Shown here piece after piece: positions 1-9,121 of a stretch of 64,000 bases of DNA (its first letter is position 1; each line of letters begins with the position of its first letter). The stretch comes from Thalassobius sp047123305. GTDB lineage: Bacteria > Pseudomonadota > Alphaproteobacteria > Rhodobacterales > Rhodobacteraceae. The notes below the pieces were generated by a model that had not been told where the DNA came from, ran no database searches, and saw only the letters and a list, made by a program, of their open reading frames with translations. The position numbers were made by a program, and so were the translations under genes. Where the stretch lies: positions 2,418,001 to 2,482,000 of the forward strand of contig NZ_CP138918.1 of NCBI RefSeq assembly GCF_047123305.1, read 5' to 3'.

Positions 1-3000
1 TTGATGGCGACGGGCAATTACCGCAGGTGTCCGTTGCCGAACTGGAAGAGTTTTCCGCCGGTCTGATCTGTCTGACCGGTGCCGCGACAGGGCCCATCGG
101 CCAGTTGATCCAGCAGGGTGCACGTGACAAGGCTGAGGTGCTGATGCGCAAACTGGCGGCGCTCTATCCGCAACGGCTTTACGTCGAACTGCAACGCCAT
201 CCAGGTGAGGACGGCCTGCCATCAGAGGAGCGCCTGTGCGAACGGCACTTTGTTGAAATGGCCTATGACATGGGGCTGCCGCTGGTCGCCACCAATGATG
301 TCTATTTCCCGAAATCCGATATGTATGAGGCGCATGATGCGCTGATCTGTATTTCGGAAGGCACCTATGTGGATCAGGCCGAACCGCGCCGCCGCCTGAC
401 GCCGCAGCATTACTTCAAATCGCAGGAGGAAATGATCACCCTCTTCGCGGACCTGCCCGAAGCGATTGAGAACACGGTTGAAATTGCCCGCCGCTGCGCC
501 TTTGGTACGTATCGGCGGGATCCGATCCTGCCGAAGTTTGCCGACGATGAGGTTGCCGAACTGCGCCGTCAGGCCAACAACGGTCTGCAGGCGCGTTTGA
601 AGGTGATTCCCCACGCCGCCACCCTTGAAGAATATCAGGCACGCCTCGATTTTGAGTTGGACATTATCGAGGGCATGGGGTTCCCCGGCTACTTCCTGAT
701 TGTTGCGGATTTTATCCAATGGGGCAAGGATCATGGCATTCCGGTGGGCCCAGGACGGGGCTCTGGTGCGGGATCATTGGTGGCCTATGCGCTGACCATC
801 ACCGACCTTGATCCGCTGCGCTACAGTTTGCTGTTTGAACGTTTTCTTAACCCCGAGCGGGTATCCATGCCGGACTTCGATATCGACTTTTGCATGGACC
901 GGCGCGAGGAGGTGATCAAATACGTTCAGGAAAAATATGGCCGCGACAAGGTGGGCCAGATCATTACCTTTGGTGCATTGCTGTCCAAGGCGGCGGTGCG
1001 TGATATTGGGCGGGTACTACAAATGCCCTACGGTCAGGTCGATCGCCTGTCCAAGCTGATTCCAGTGGAAGGGGTGAAGCCGCTGTCCATTGCAGACAGC
1101 CTGAAAGAAGAGCCGCGCCTGCGCGAAGAAGCCCGCAATGAGGCGGTGGTGGACCGTCTGCTGAACTACGGGATGCAGGTTGAAGGGTTGCTGCGAAACG
1201 CCTCGACCCACGCGGCCGGTGTGGTGATTGGGGATCGGCCTCTGGACCGGTTGGTGCCGCTTTACCAGGATCCGCGTTCCGACATGCCAGCGACCCAGTT
1301 CAACATGAAATGGGTCGAGCAGGCGGGGCTGGTGAAGTTTGACTTTCTGGGCCTGAAAACCCTGACTGTGATTCAAAACGCCGTTGATCTGATCAAGAAA
1401 AACGGCCGTCACCTGCATATTGGCCCTGATGGAACCGAACTTTATGAGCCGCCAGAAGGGGCGGTGGATGACATCGGGGCGATCCCGCTGGACGATGAGG
1501 TCACCTATAAGCTCTACGCCAGCGCCAAAACCGTGGCGGTGTTCCAGGTGGAATCCGGCGGCATGATGAGTGCGCTGCAGCAGATGAAGCCCAACTGTAT
1601 CGAAGATATTGTTGCGCTTGTGGCGCTTTACCGGCCGGGTCCGATGGAAAACATCCCCACCTATTGTCAGGTGAAGAACGGTCAGAAAGAACTGGAATCC
1701 GTCCACCCGCTGATCGACCACATCCTTGAGGAAACGCAGGGCATCATTGTTTATCAGGAGCAGGTGATGCAGATCGCCCAGGTCATGGCGGGCTACTCGC
1801 TTGGCGGTGCGGACCTGTTGCGCCGGGCGATGGGTAAGAAAATCAAAGAGGCGATGGACGCCGAACGCCCGAAGTTTGAAAAGGGCGCGGCAGAAAACGG
1901 AGTGCCGAAGAAAAAGGCCAGCGAGGTCTTTGATCTTCTTGAGAAATTCGCCAACTACGGCTTCAACAAATCGCACGCGGCCGCCTATGCGGTGGTCAGC
2001 TATCAGACGGGTTGGCTGAAGGCGAACCACCCGGCCGAGTTTATGGCCGGTGTGATGAACTGCGATATCCATCTGACCGACAAGCTGGAGATCTACGCCG
2101 AGGAGGTCCGGCGCGGACTGAACATCACCATTGTGCCGCCCTGTGTGAACCGGTCTCTGCCCACCTTTGACGTTGTGGACGGGGAGCTGATCTATGGCAT
2201 GGGCGCGCTGAAAAACGTCGGGATGGAGGCGGTGAAGCTGATCTCCGACGCGCGTGAAGGCAAGCCGTTTGCAACCCTTTTTGATTTCGCCCGTCGGGTG
2301 GATCTGAAAAGGGTTGGCAAAAGGCCGCTGGAGATGCTGGCGCGGGCCGGTGCTTTTGACAAAATCGATCCGAACCGGCGCCGCGTCTTTGACAGCCTCG
2401 ATAAGTTGGTCAGCTATTCAGCCGCGATCCATGAGCAGCGCAATTCCAATCAGGTGTCGCTGTTTGGTGAGGCGGGCGACGATCTGCCAGAACCGCGCCT
2501 GTCGCCGGTGGAGGACTGGGTGCCTGCTGACAGGTTGGGCGAAGAACATAAGGCAGTTGGTTTCTACCTTACTGGCCACCCATTGGATGACTATCTTCCT
2601 GCCTTGAAACGAAAAAAACTGCTGACCCTCGAAGGGCTGCGCCTCAAGGCAGAGGCCAACGGCGCTGCTTCCGAACGGGTTGGTGTTCTGGTGTCGGGGT
2701 TGCAGGAACGCAAATCCGGGCGCGGAACACGGTTCTTCCGGATGAATATTTCCGACCCTACCGGACAGGTGGCAGGCATGGTGATGTTCCCTGAAGATTT
2801 TGATAAGGTGCGCGCAGTGTTTGACCAGACCAACCACGTCATCATGACGCTGGAGGCGCGGTTTAACGACGGCCAGTTTGACCCGATGGGCCGTTCGGTG
2901 ATGAGCCTCGACAATTTCGTTGCAGATGCGGGCAATATGGGGTTGAAAATCTTTGTTGAGGATGCGGGCGCTATCCCGTCGGTGGCCTCGATTCTGGAAG

Positions 3001-3173
3001 GCGCAAGGGAAACCGCGCGCAATGCCGGGCGTGGCCCGATCCGGTTTACCTTGATGAATCCCGAATTGCCGGGAGAGGTCGATATCGACACGGATCAAGA
3101 GTTCCCGGTGAACCCGCAGATAAAAGGGGCGATCAAATCCCTCAATGGGGTACTGGAAGTCGAGGAGATCTAA
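1..3173 (+). CDS. dnaE: DNA polymerase III subunit alpha (3' part)
   Basis: Replicative polymerase catalytic subunit. The frame is open to the left edge, so the true start lies upstream; about 1056 codons are present of the usual 1150-1180. The visible order is the end of the PHP domain (LPLVATNDVYF), the palm with the catalytic motif PDFDIDF near base 870-890, a polymerase core containing PVGPGRGSGAGSLVAYALTI, the SHAAAYAVVSYQTGWLKANHP segment, and an OB-fold-like C-terminal part (GVLVSGLQERKSGRGTRFF). All segments expected of DnaE1 are intact and the gene ends with a normal stop. No proofreading exonuclease motif is seen, which is normal for DnaE. A lipoprotein gene follows 74 bases downstream. 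Confidence 0.97.
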   Translation, partial: DGDGQLPQVSVAELEEFSAGLICLTGAATGPIGQLIQQGARDKAEVLMRKLAALYPQRLYVELQRHPGEDGLPSEERLCERHFVEMAYDMGLPLVATNDVYFPKSDMYEAHDALICISEGTYVDQAEPRRRLTPQHYFKSQEEMITLFADLPEAIENTVEIARRCAFGTYRRDPILPKFADDEVAELRRQANNGLQARLKVIPHAATLEEYQARLDFELDIIEGMGFPGYFLIVADFIQWGKDHGIPVGPGRGSGAGSLVAYALTITDLDPLRYSLLFERFLNPERVSMPDFDIDFCMDRREEVIKYVQEKYGRDKVGQIITFGALLSKAAVRDIGRVLQMPYGQVDRLSKLIPVEGVKPLSIADSLKEEPRLREEARNEAVVDRLLNYGMQVEGLLRNASTHAAGVVIGDRPLDRLVPLYQDPRSDMPATQFNMKWVEQAGLVKFDFLGLKTLTVIQNAVDLIKKNGRHLHIGPDGTELYEPPEGAVDDIGAIPLDDEVTYKLYASAKTVAVFQVESGGMMSALQQMKPNCIEDIVALVALYRPGPMENIPTYCQVKNGQKELESVHPLIDHILEETQGIIVYQEQVMQIAQVMAGYSLGGADLLRRAMGKKIKEAMDAERPKFEKGAAENGVPKKKASEVFDLLEKFANYGFNKSHAAAYAVVSYQTGWLKANHPAEFMAGVMNCDIHLTDKLEIYAEEVRRGLNITIVPPCVNRSLPTFDVVDGELIYGMGALKNVGMEAVKLISDAREGKPFATLFDFARRVDLKRVGKRPLEMLARAGAFDKIDPNRRRVFDSLDKLVSYSAAIHEQRNSNQVSLFGEAGDDLPEPRLSPVEDWVPADRLGEEHKAVGFYLTGHPLDDYLPALKRKKLLTLEGLRLKAEANGAASERVGVLVSGLQERKSGRGTRFFRMNISDPTGQVAGMVMFPEDFDKVRAVFDQTNHVIMTLEARFNDGQFDPMGRSVMSLDNFVADAGNMGLKIFVEDAGAIPSVASILEGARETARNAGRGPIRFTLMNPELPGEVDIDTDQEFPVNPQIKGAIKSLNGVLEVEEI

Positions 3174-3247
3174 CCCTCTCGAATCGCAGCATTTGATTCG
3201 CGCGAATCACTCGTGTAGGGTGCTCGCGGGGATCAAGGGGACGGATC

Positions 3248-4588
3248 ATGACCACTCGCAAATCTACGCGTGCCAGGGCTGGCGTCATTCCTGGCTGCTG
3301 TGCTTCGGTGTTGTGCCTGTCACTGACGGCCTGCGCAGATCCCTTGGCCCGCGTGGAACTCCTTGAAGACGTAACGCTTGCCGCTGAAAGCGGCGAGGGG
3401 GTGGCGGCGCTGCCCAGCAACGTGGAAGCGGAACGCGATCTTGGTCTGTTTGCCCGCCTGATGGGCGGAGATGTGGCGGAGGCCCCTGAAGGGGAGGTCA
3501 CAACGGAAGCGGTTGAGATAGGCGAACCTGTTGCCCCGCTGGGTGAGACGCATGAGATTGAGGAAAGCCAAGGTTCTGAGAAGAAAGGGCTATTTTCTTT
3601 CTTGAAACCCAAAAAGTCGGCACCCGAGGAAACCGCAGTTGAGGCCGTTGAGACAGAGGACCAAAACAGCACAACGAGCACTACGGCCGGCTCGCAGGCT
3701 GAAACAGATGCGGCCCCCGCTGCACCCGCCGTTACCAGCGAGACGCGCAAGCCCCTTTTCGGATTTCTGAAGCGCAAGCCAAAGACCACAGTCGTTGAGG
3801 TCGCAGAGCCGGTTCCGGACGACGCGGCGGCCCTGATCGCAGAGGCGAAGGACCCTGCGTCGGTTGAACCTTCCGAGTCGCTGGTTGCTGAGGCAGAAGA
3901 GGCCAAGGATAAGAAGGGGTTGCTCGCCTGGTTGCGCAAAGAGAAAGGGGCACCGACCAAGCAAGATGCCGCGCCGGAAGATAGCTTGCCTGAGGTGCAA
4001 ACTGCCAGCCTGTCGCCCGCGCTGGGCGCAACCCGCAAAGACACACCTGGCCTGTTTTCCATCTTCCGCAGCACACCCAAAGATGCGCCGAAACCCACGG
4101 GCATTCCGTTTGGCACTCGCGTTGCTTTTGGCAAGGCCGCACCGCTGTGTGACTATCCCAAATCGCAGCTTGGGGCGCTTGTTGCGCAGTATCCGGAAGA
4201 CAAACCTGTCTACCGTCTGTACGACAGCCAGCCTGGTGAAAAGGCGGCACATGCCTTTTATATCAAGGGCTTTGCGGATGGATGCCTGCGGCAGGTCACG
4301 GCTTCTGTTGCGGTCTTCGGCTCGGTGGATATGCACGAGCAGCTGCGTTACGGGCTGCCGGCGGATCTGCATCCCTATAGCGACACCGACAAGGCCTATG
4401 AGCAGTTGAAACGCAAGGTTTGCGGTGTTGGAAAGAAAAAGCCCTGTGGTGAGAAACTGCCGCTACTGGCCCCCAACACCGTTTTCCTAAGTCTCTATGA
4501 CAGCTACGGAAATTCGCAGGACTGGGCGAATTTGCTGCTGCATGATGGGCGGGTGATGGCTAAGGATCTGAAGTCCGGCGACATTTGA
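3248..4588 (+). CDS. Repeat-containing envelope lipoprotein, unknown function
   Basis: A 446-residue protein with an N-terminal export signal ending in a lipobox (LTAC, Cys29), so probably a lipid-anchored envelope protein. The middle (about residues 60-280) is low-complexity, acidic and rich in Ala/Glu/Pro, and carries five spaced copies of a short hydrophobic-basic motif of the form G-L-F-x-x-L-[KR] at residues 64-74, 112-123, 167-179, 222-233 and 266-278. The last 160 residues look globular and contain several cysteines (CDY, DGCLR, VCGVG, PCGEK). The ATG follows AAGGGG at good spacing. It faces slyX tail to tail. I do not recognise the family; relatives in this group are sometimes given enzyme names that the sequence does not support. 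Confidence 0.75.
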   Translation: MTTRKSTRARAGVIPGCCASVLCLSLTACADPLARVELLEDVTLAAESGEGVAALPSNVEAERDLGLFARLMGGDVAEAPEGEVTTEAVEIGEPVAPLGETHEIEESQGSEKKGLFSFLKPKKSAPEETAVEAVETEDQNSTTSTTAGSQAETDAAPAAPAVTSETRKPLFGFLKRKPKTTVVEVAEPVPDDAAALIAEAKDPASVEPSESLVAEAEEAKDKKGLLAWLRKEKGAPTKQDAAPEDSLPEVQTASLSPALGATRKDTPGLFSIFRSTPKDAPKPTGIPFGTRVAFGKAAPLCDYPKSQLGALVAQYPEDKPVYRLYDSQPGEKAAHAFYIKGFADGCLRQVTASVAVFGSVDMHEQLRYGLPADLHPYSDTDKAYEQLKRKVCGVGKKKPCGEKLPLLAPNTVFLSLYDSYGNSQDWANLLLHDGRVMAKDLKSGDI

Positions 4589-4597
4589 ACGCCTGTT

Positions 4598-4633
4598 AAG
4601 CCTTAATTTAAGCCTTATTTTTAGCCTTAATAA
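4598..4633. repeat. Three tandem copies of an AT-rich 12-mer
   Basis: Units AAGCCTTAATTT, AAGCCTTATTTT and TAGCCTTAATAA lie head to tail with exact 12-base period, sharing AGCCTTA. They fill the gap between two convergent genes, and the slyX stop codon lies in the third copy. Confidence 0.85.
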
Positions 4634-4821
4634 TGTGGCGGTTTTTCTGGGCCGCCGTAGATATGGCTGCCGGCGTCCGCTTCGCGCTGGGCCTCACGCT
4701 CCATCAGAAGCACAACCCGACGGGTAAGCAGTTCAATCTCACTGGCCTGAGCTGCAACAACGTCCGAGAGGTCCTCGACCGTGCGGGTCAGATGGGCGAG
4801 CTGTTCTTCCACTTTTTGCAT
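4627..4821 (-). CDS. slyX: SlyX family protein
   Basis: A 64-residue coiled-coil protein ending in the family signature PPHY. The body (VEEQLAHLTRTVEDLSDVVA followed by a heptad-like ELLTRRVVLLME stretch) matches SlyX, a small cytoplasmic protein of unknown function. The internal ATG at 4821 is chosen over a longer frame because it is preceded by GAGAGG at 6 bases and gives the usual SlyX length. It lies downstream of, and on the same strand as, the rhodanese gene, with about 70 bases between. Confidence 0.85.
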   Translation of the reverse strand: MQKVEEQLAHLTRTVEDLSDVVAAQASEIELLTRRVVLLMEREAQREADAGSHIYGGPEKPPHY

Positions 4822-4890
4822 GATCGGCCTCTCAGGTTGCTGAGGCGCGCATAACATGTGGGGCGGGGTTTTGAAATCCCCGCCGTTGGT

Positions 4891-5319
4891 TCAGGCGTCC
4901 ACCGTTTTGACGCTGCTGGGGTCGATGCCGGTTGCCAGTTTGAAGCCTTCGTCCAGCCAGCCTGTGACCCCACCGATCATTTCCTTCACTGGCAGGCCAA
5001 GCCGGACCAGCCGCACGGCGGCCTTGTTGGCGCCATTGCAATGCGGACCGGCGCAATAGGTGACAAAGAGCGTGCCAGCCGGCCATTCGGCCATCCTGCG
5101 CGTGGTGATTTTACCATGCGGCAGGTTGATGGCGCCGGGCACATGGCCCTCGGCGTAAAGCTGTGGACTGCGCACATCGAGCAGCACAAAATCCTCTGCA
5201 CCGCTAAGGAGGCTCTCATGGGTGTCCCAGCAATCGGCCTCAAACGTCAGGCGGGCTTCAAAATAGGCCTGCGCAATATGGGACGGGGCGGCGGGAACGG
5301 CAGCGACGGGACTGGGCAT
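4891..5319 (-). CDS. Rhodanese-like domain protein
   Basis: A 142-residue single rhodanese-domain protein, probably a cytoplasmic sulfurtransferase. The fold signature is visible: FVLLDVRSPQLYAEGHVPGA, then the active-site loop YCAGPHCNGA with Cys89 as the likely nucleophile and a second Cys94, and a closing GGVTGW. The start at 5319 follows AGGAAA; the longer frame would run into the promoter of the divergent regulator. It is divergently transcribed from a FtrA-like regulator, an arrangement that suggests control by it. The physiological substrate is not known. Confidence 0.85.
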   Translation of the reverse strand: MPSPVAAVPAAPSHIAQAYFEARLTFEADCWDTHESLLSGAEDFVLLDVRSPQLYAEGHVPGAINLPHGKITTRRMAEWPAGTLFVTYCAGPHCNGANKAAVRLVRLGLPVKEMIGGVTGWLDEGFKLATGIDPSSVKTVDA

Positions 5320-5428
5320 GTTGGTTTTCCTTTCCGTGAATTGACCCCTGCAATATGTCCGCTTGCCAATTGGCTGCGTGAGAGGCAAAATTACCCATAT
5401 GCGGTCATTAATTGCCAAAGAGCGTGAG

Positions 5429-6388
5429 ATGCCAGAAAATCCTCCCCTTGTTTGTATCGTCGCCTACGACGGGCTGTGCACGTTTGAGTTTGGCATTGCG
5501 GTCGAATTGTTCTCGCTGCCGCGGCCGGAGTTTCCACACTGGTATCGTGCCGAGGTGATTGCCGCCGATGACGGCTTGATGCAGGCGACGGGAGGTATCC
5601 AGGTGGCCACGGACGGCGGGGTGGATCGGCTGGCGGAGGCCGATTTGATCCTGCTGCCGGGTTGGCGTGGGGCAGGGGAGCCGGTGCCGGAACCGCTGGC
5701 AGATGCCTTGATCGCGGCCGAGGCGCGTGGGGCGCGGCTGGCGACGATTTGCTCTGGCGTTTTTGTGTTGGCACAGATCGGGCTGCTGAACGGTAGGCGG
5801 GCCACAACCCACTGGCGTTATGCGGAAGTTTTGGCAGATCGCTATCCCGAGGTCGCGGTGGACCCTGATGTTCTGTTTGTTGAGGACGGGCCCTTTCTGA
5901 CCTCCGCCGGATCAGCGGCTGGGTTGGATATGGGGCTGCATATCATTCGTCAGGACTTTGGCGCAGAAGTGGCCAATCAAGTGGCACGGCGGCTGTGTCT
6001 GCCGGCGCGACGCGATGGCGGGCAACGTCAGTTTGTGCCGATGCCGGAACCGGTGGCGCGCACGGGGGGCATTGCGCCGTTGCTGGATCAGATCCGTGTT
6101 GCCCTGAATGAGGATTGGCCTTTGGCGCGGATGGCCACGGTCGCCGGCATGTCTAATCGAACCTTGGCACGGCGGATGGAAGAGGCCACAGGGGAAACTC
6201 CCAAGGCCTGGCTCAGACGGGCGCGGGTGGCGCGGGCTTCGGATCTGTTGGAACGTTCGGATCTGACGCTTGATGATGTTGGTGTGGCCTGCGGCTTTGG
6301 CTCCCCTGAAACTTTCCGACGAGATTTCCGGCGCATTTCGGGGCTGGCGCCCTCGGCCTATCGGGCGCGATTTCGGGTGACGGCCTGA
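5429..6388 (+). CDS. GlxA/FtrA-type AraC regulator with DJ-1/PfpI domain
   Basis: A 319-residue transcription factor. Residues 8-170 form a DJ-1/PfpI-like sensor domain beginning CIVAYDGLCTFEFGIAVE and containing ATICSGVFVLA around the nucleophile elbow. A C-terminal AraC double helix-turn-helix follows (LARMATVAGMSNRTLARR and LDDVGVACGFGSPETFRRDF). This layout is the one called FtrA/GlxA; the sensor usually lacks peptidase activity and the ligand is unknown. ATG 5429 is chosen because it fits the family N-terminus; upstream starts at 5399 (ATG) and 5363 (TTG) are possible. The divergent rhodanese gene is the obvious candidate target. Confidence 0.9.
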   Translation: MPENPPLVCIVAYDGLCTFEFGIAVELFSLPRPEFPHWYRAEVIAADDGLMQATGGIQVATDGGVDRLAEADLILLPGWRGAGEPVPEPLADALIAAEARGARLATICSGVFVLAQIGLLNGRRATTHWRYAEVLADRYPEVAVDPDVLFVEDGPFLTSAGSAAGLDMGLHIIRQDFGAEVANQVARRLCLPARRDGGQRQFVPMPEPVARTGGIAPLLDQIRVALNEDWPLARMATVAGMSNRTLARRMEEATGETPKAWLRRARVARASDLLERSDLTLDDVGVACGFGSPETFRRDFRRISGLAPSAYRARFRVTA

Positions 6389-6540
6389 GTGCCTGCGTAA
6401 CAGGCCTGTAACAGTGCAGCCCCAAAGCCCCGATTGCGTCCCAAATATCGGCCAATCTTGCCCTGATCCCCTTGCAATGCTTGCCCCCCCGCGCGGCATC
6501 CGATAGACGCGAGCGCGACATTAGCCGCAAGGACAAAGCA

Positions 6541-8043
6541 ATGGCCAAGCAGAAGAAAGCCCCCCGCCCTAAGGCCGTCACGCCAAAGGGCTTCCGCGAC
6601 TATTTCGGCACCGAGGTGACCGAGCGCAGCGAAATGCTGCAGAAGATCGCCGGGGTCTATCATCATTATGGCTTTGAGGCGCTGGAATCGGCGGCGGTGG
6701 AAACCGTTGAGGCGCTGGGCAAGTTCCTGCCCGACGTGGACCGGCCGAACGAAGGTGTCTTTGCCTGGCAAGAGGCAGATGAGAACGACAAGGGCGATTG
6801 GATGGCCCTGCGCTACGATCTGACCGCGCCTTTGGCCCGCGTCTACGCGCAACACCGCAACGACCTGCCCAACCCCTATCGCCGTTTTGCGATGGGGCCG
6901 GTTTGGCGCAATGAAAAACCTGGACCGGGGCGCTATCGCCAGTTCTACCAGTGTGACGCCGATACCGTTGGCACCAACTCGATGGCGGCTGACGCTGAGA
7001 TCTGCATGATGCTGGCCGACACGCTGGAAGCCGTGGGCATCCCGCGCGGTGACTATCTGGTGCGCGTCAACAACCGCAAGGTTCTCAATGGCGTGTTGGA
7101 GGCGATGGGCCTTGCTGAAGCGGACCCCAAACGTGACGACGTGCTGCGCACCATCGACAAGTTTGACAAGGTTGGTGCCGAAGGCGTGCGTCAGCTGCTG
7201 GGCAAGGGGCGTCTGGATGCCTCCGGCGCCTATATCGACGGTGTTGGGCTGGAAGAGGCGCAGGCAGAACCTGTGATTGCCTTCCTGACCTCCAAAGCGG
7301 ACGATGTGGCGGGCACCATGGAAAATCTGCGTGCCGCCGTGGGCGATAGCAAGATCGGCCAGGACGGTATTGCCGAGCTGGAACAGATCGGCGCCTTGCT
7401 GGCGGCAGCGGGGTATAGCGACGATCAGGTTCTGATCGACCCGTCGATTGTGCGGGGTCTGGGCTATTACACCGGTCCGGTGTTTGAGGCAGAACTGACC
7501 TTTGAAATCCTCGATGAAAAAGGCCGCAAACGTCAGTTCGGCTCGGTTGCGGGCGGCGGTCGTTACGACGGTTTGGTCAAACGTTTCACGGGGCAGGAAG
7601 TGCCTGCGGTTGGTGTGTCCATCGGTGTCGACCGTCTGCTGGCAGCGTTGCGCGAAAAGGGCCGCAAGGGTGGTACACCCGCCGGTCCCGTTGTTGTGAC
7701 CGTGATGGATAAGGCCCGCATGGCCGACTATCAGGCGATGGTGTCCGAGTTGCGTCAGGCCGGCATCCGGGCTGAGGTCTATCTGGGCAACCCCAAGAAC
7801 TTCGGCAACCAGTTGAAATACGCGGATAAACGCAACTCTCCGATCGCCATCATTGAAGGTGGGGATGAGAAAGAGAAGGGTGTGGTGCAGATCAAGGATC
7901 TGATCCTTGGCGCGAAAATTGCGGAAAGCGCCACTCTGGAAGAGTGGAAAGAACGCCCCAGTCAGTTTGAGGTCGCTCGTGGTGATCTGATCGCCAAAGT
8001 GCGCGAGATCCTTGCGTCGCAACAGGATGAGAGTGATGCCTGA
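6541..8043 (+). CDS. hisS: Histidine--tRNA ligase
   Basis: Class II aminoacyl-tRNA synthetase that charges tRNA-His. At 500 residues it is of normal length for alphaproteobacterial HisS. Class II motif 2 is seen in MGPVWRNEKPGPGRYRQF, and the histidine-specific and motif 3 region in RGLGYYTGPVFEAEL and SVAGGGRYDGLVKRF. The C-terminal anticodon-binding domain follows (VVTVMDKARM to the end). The ATG at 6541 follows AAGGAC. It overlaps the next gene, hisZ, by 8 bases, so the three genes hisS-hisZ-hisG are an operon. Confidence 0.97.
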   Translation: MAKQKKAPRPKAVTPKGFRDYFGTEVTERSEMLQKIAGVYHHYGFEALESAAVETVEALGKFLPDVDRPNEGVFAWQEADENDKGDWMALRYDLTAPLARVYAQHRNDLPNPYRRFAMGPVWRNEKPGPGRYRQFYQCDADTVGTNSMAADAEICMMLADTLEAVGIPRGDYLVRVNNRKVLNGVLEAMGLAEADPKRDDVLRTIDKFDKVGAEGVRQLLGKGRLDASGAYIDGVGLEEAQAEPVIAFLTSKADDVAGTMENLRAAVGDSKIGQDGIAELEQIGALLAAAGYSDDQVLIDPSIVRGLGYYTGPVFEAELTFEILDEKGRKRQFGSVAGGGRYDGLVKRFTGQEVPAVGVSIGVDRLLAALREKGRKGGTPAGPVVVTVMDKARMADYQAMVSELRQAGIRAEVYLGNPKNFGNQLKYADKRNSPIAIIEGGDEKEKGVVQIKDLILGAKIAESATLEEWKERPSQFEVARGDLIAKVREILASQQDESDA

Positions 8044-9121
8044 CCGGATCGAAATCCGCGCCCGCGCGACTGCCCTGCGTGCCTCATTTGAGGCGGCTGG
8101 GGCACAGCTGGTGGAAACCGATATTCTGCAACCGGCTGAGGTGTTGTTGGACCTCTATGGCGAGGATATCCGTGGCCGTGCCTATGTGACCTCGGACGCG
8201 ATGCGGGGCGAACAGATGCTGCGCCCGGACTTCACCGTACCGGTGGTGCAAATGCATATGGCCCACGGCGCCGAACCCGCGCGCTACACCTATTCGGGCG
8301 AAGTGTTCCGCCGTCAGGAAGACGATCCTGAACGCGCCAACGAATATACTCAGGTGGGCTATGAGGTCTTTGATCGGGAGAACCCGATTGAGGCCGATGC
8401 CGAGGTCTTTGCTGTCATCAAAAACGCGCTGGGCAACCAGCCTCTGCGCGCAGCTACGGGTGACATTGGCATTCTGCGGGCCGCTGTCGAAGGTTTGCAG
8501 ACAACCGAACGTCGAAAGGCGGCGCTACGGCGTCATATCTGGCGTCCGCGCCGGTTCCGCGCATTGATTGATCGCTATGCAGGTCGGGCCGATGTGCCTG
8601 CGGCCCGTTTGGCCCTGCTGGCGGCGGAAGATCCTTTTGCGGCAGCGGGCCCTGAAATCGGTCTGCGCAGCCGCAGCGAAGTTGAGGCGCGTATCCAGGC
8701 GTTGCGCGAAGACGCCGCCGCCGAACCGTTGGCTCCGCGTGAGGTCGCCCTGATCGACGCCATTCTGTCGGTGCGGGAGACCCTGCCGAACGCTTTGGAA
8801 CAGCTGCGCGACATCGCCGTGGATCTGCCCGCCATTTCGGCCTCGGTCGAGGGGTTGTCGCGTCGGATGAAAGCGCTGGAGAAGCGCGGGATCGATGTGA
8901 CGACCTTGGATTTCGAGGCCAGCTATGGCCGCACCTCGATGGAATATTACGATGGTTTCGTGTTTGGTTTTCATGCTGCCAGCCGGCCTGATTTGCCCGC
9001 TGTGGCGACCGGCGGGCGCTATGATGCGCTGTGTCGCGTCTTGGGGCAGGGCCGTGTTATTCCCGCCGTCGGCGGTGTCATCCGTCCGGATCTTTTGATC
9101 GCATTGGAGGCAGGCAAATGA
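8036..9121 (+). CDS. hisZ: ATP phosphoribosyltransferase regulatory subunit
   Basis: HisZ is a HisS paralogue that lacks aminoacylation and the anticodon domain, and acts as the regulatory subunit of the short-form HisG, carrying histidine feedback control. The 361-residue protein retains the synthetase-like core: LRPDFTVPVVQMH, YSGEVFRRQ, FEASYGRTSMEYYDGF and ATGGRYDALC. The start at 8036 lies inside the end of hisS, and the stop overlaps the hisG start as ATGA, pointing to translational coupling. Presence of HisZ agrees with the short HisG next to it. Confidence 0.95.
   Translation: MPDRIEIRARATALRASFEAAGAQLVETDILQPAEVLLDLYGEDIRGRAYVTSDAMRGEQMLRPDFTVPVVQMHMAHGAEPARYTYSGEVFRRQEDDPERANEYTQVGYEVFDRENPIEADAEVFAVIKNALGNQPLRAATGDIGILRAAVEGLQTTERRKAALRRHIWRPRRFRALIDRYAGRADVPAARLALLAAEDPFAAAGPEIGLRSRSEVEARIQALREDAAAEPLAPREVALIDAILSVRETLPNALEQLRDIAVDLPAISASVEGLSRRMKALEKRGIDVTTLDFEASYGRTSMEYYDGFVFGFHAASRPDLPAVATGGRYDALCRVLGQGRVIPAVGGVIRPDLLIALEAGK

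Noticed and set aside
1017..2072. Long antisense open frame within dnaE (351 residues)
   Set aside because: Mirror frame of a highly conserved gene with GC-rich third positions; no family motif and no start site context.
6358..8022. 554-residue antisense open frame opposite hisS
   Set aside because: A shadow of hisS: it covers the conserved gene almost exactly and its sequence has unusual His/Arg-rich composition.
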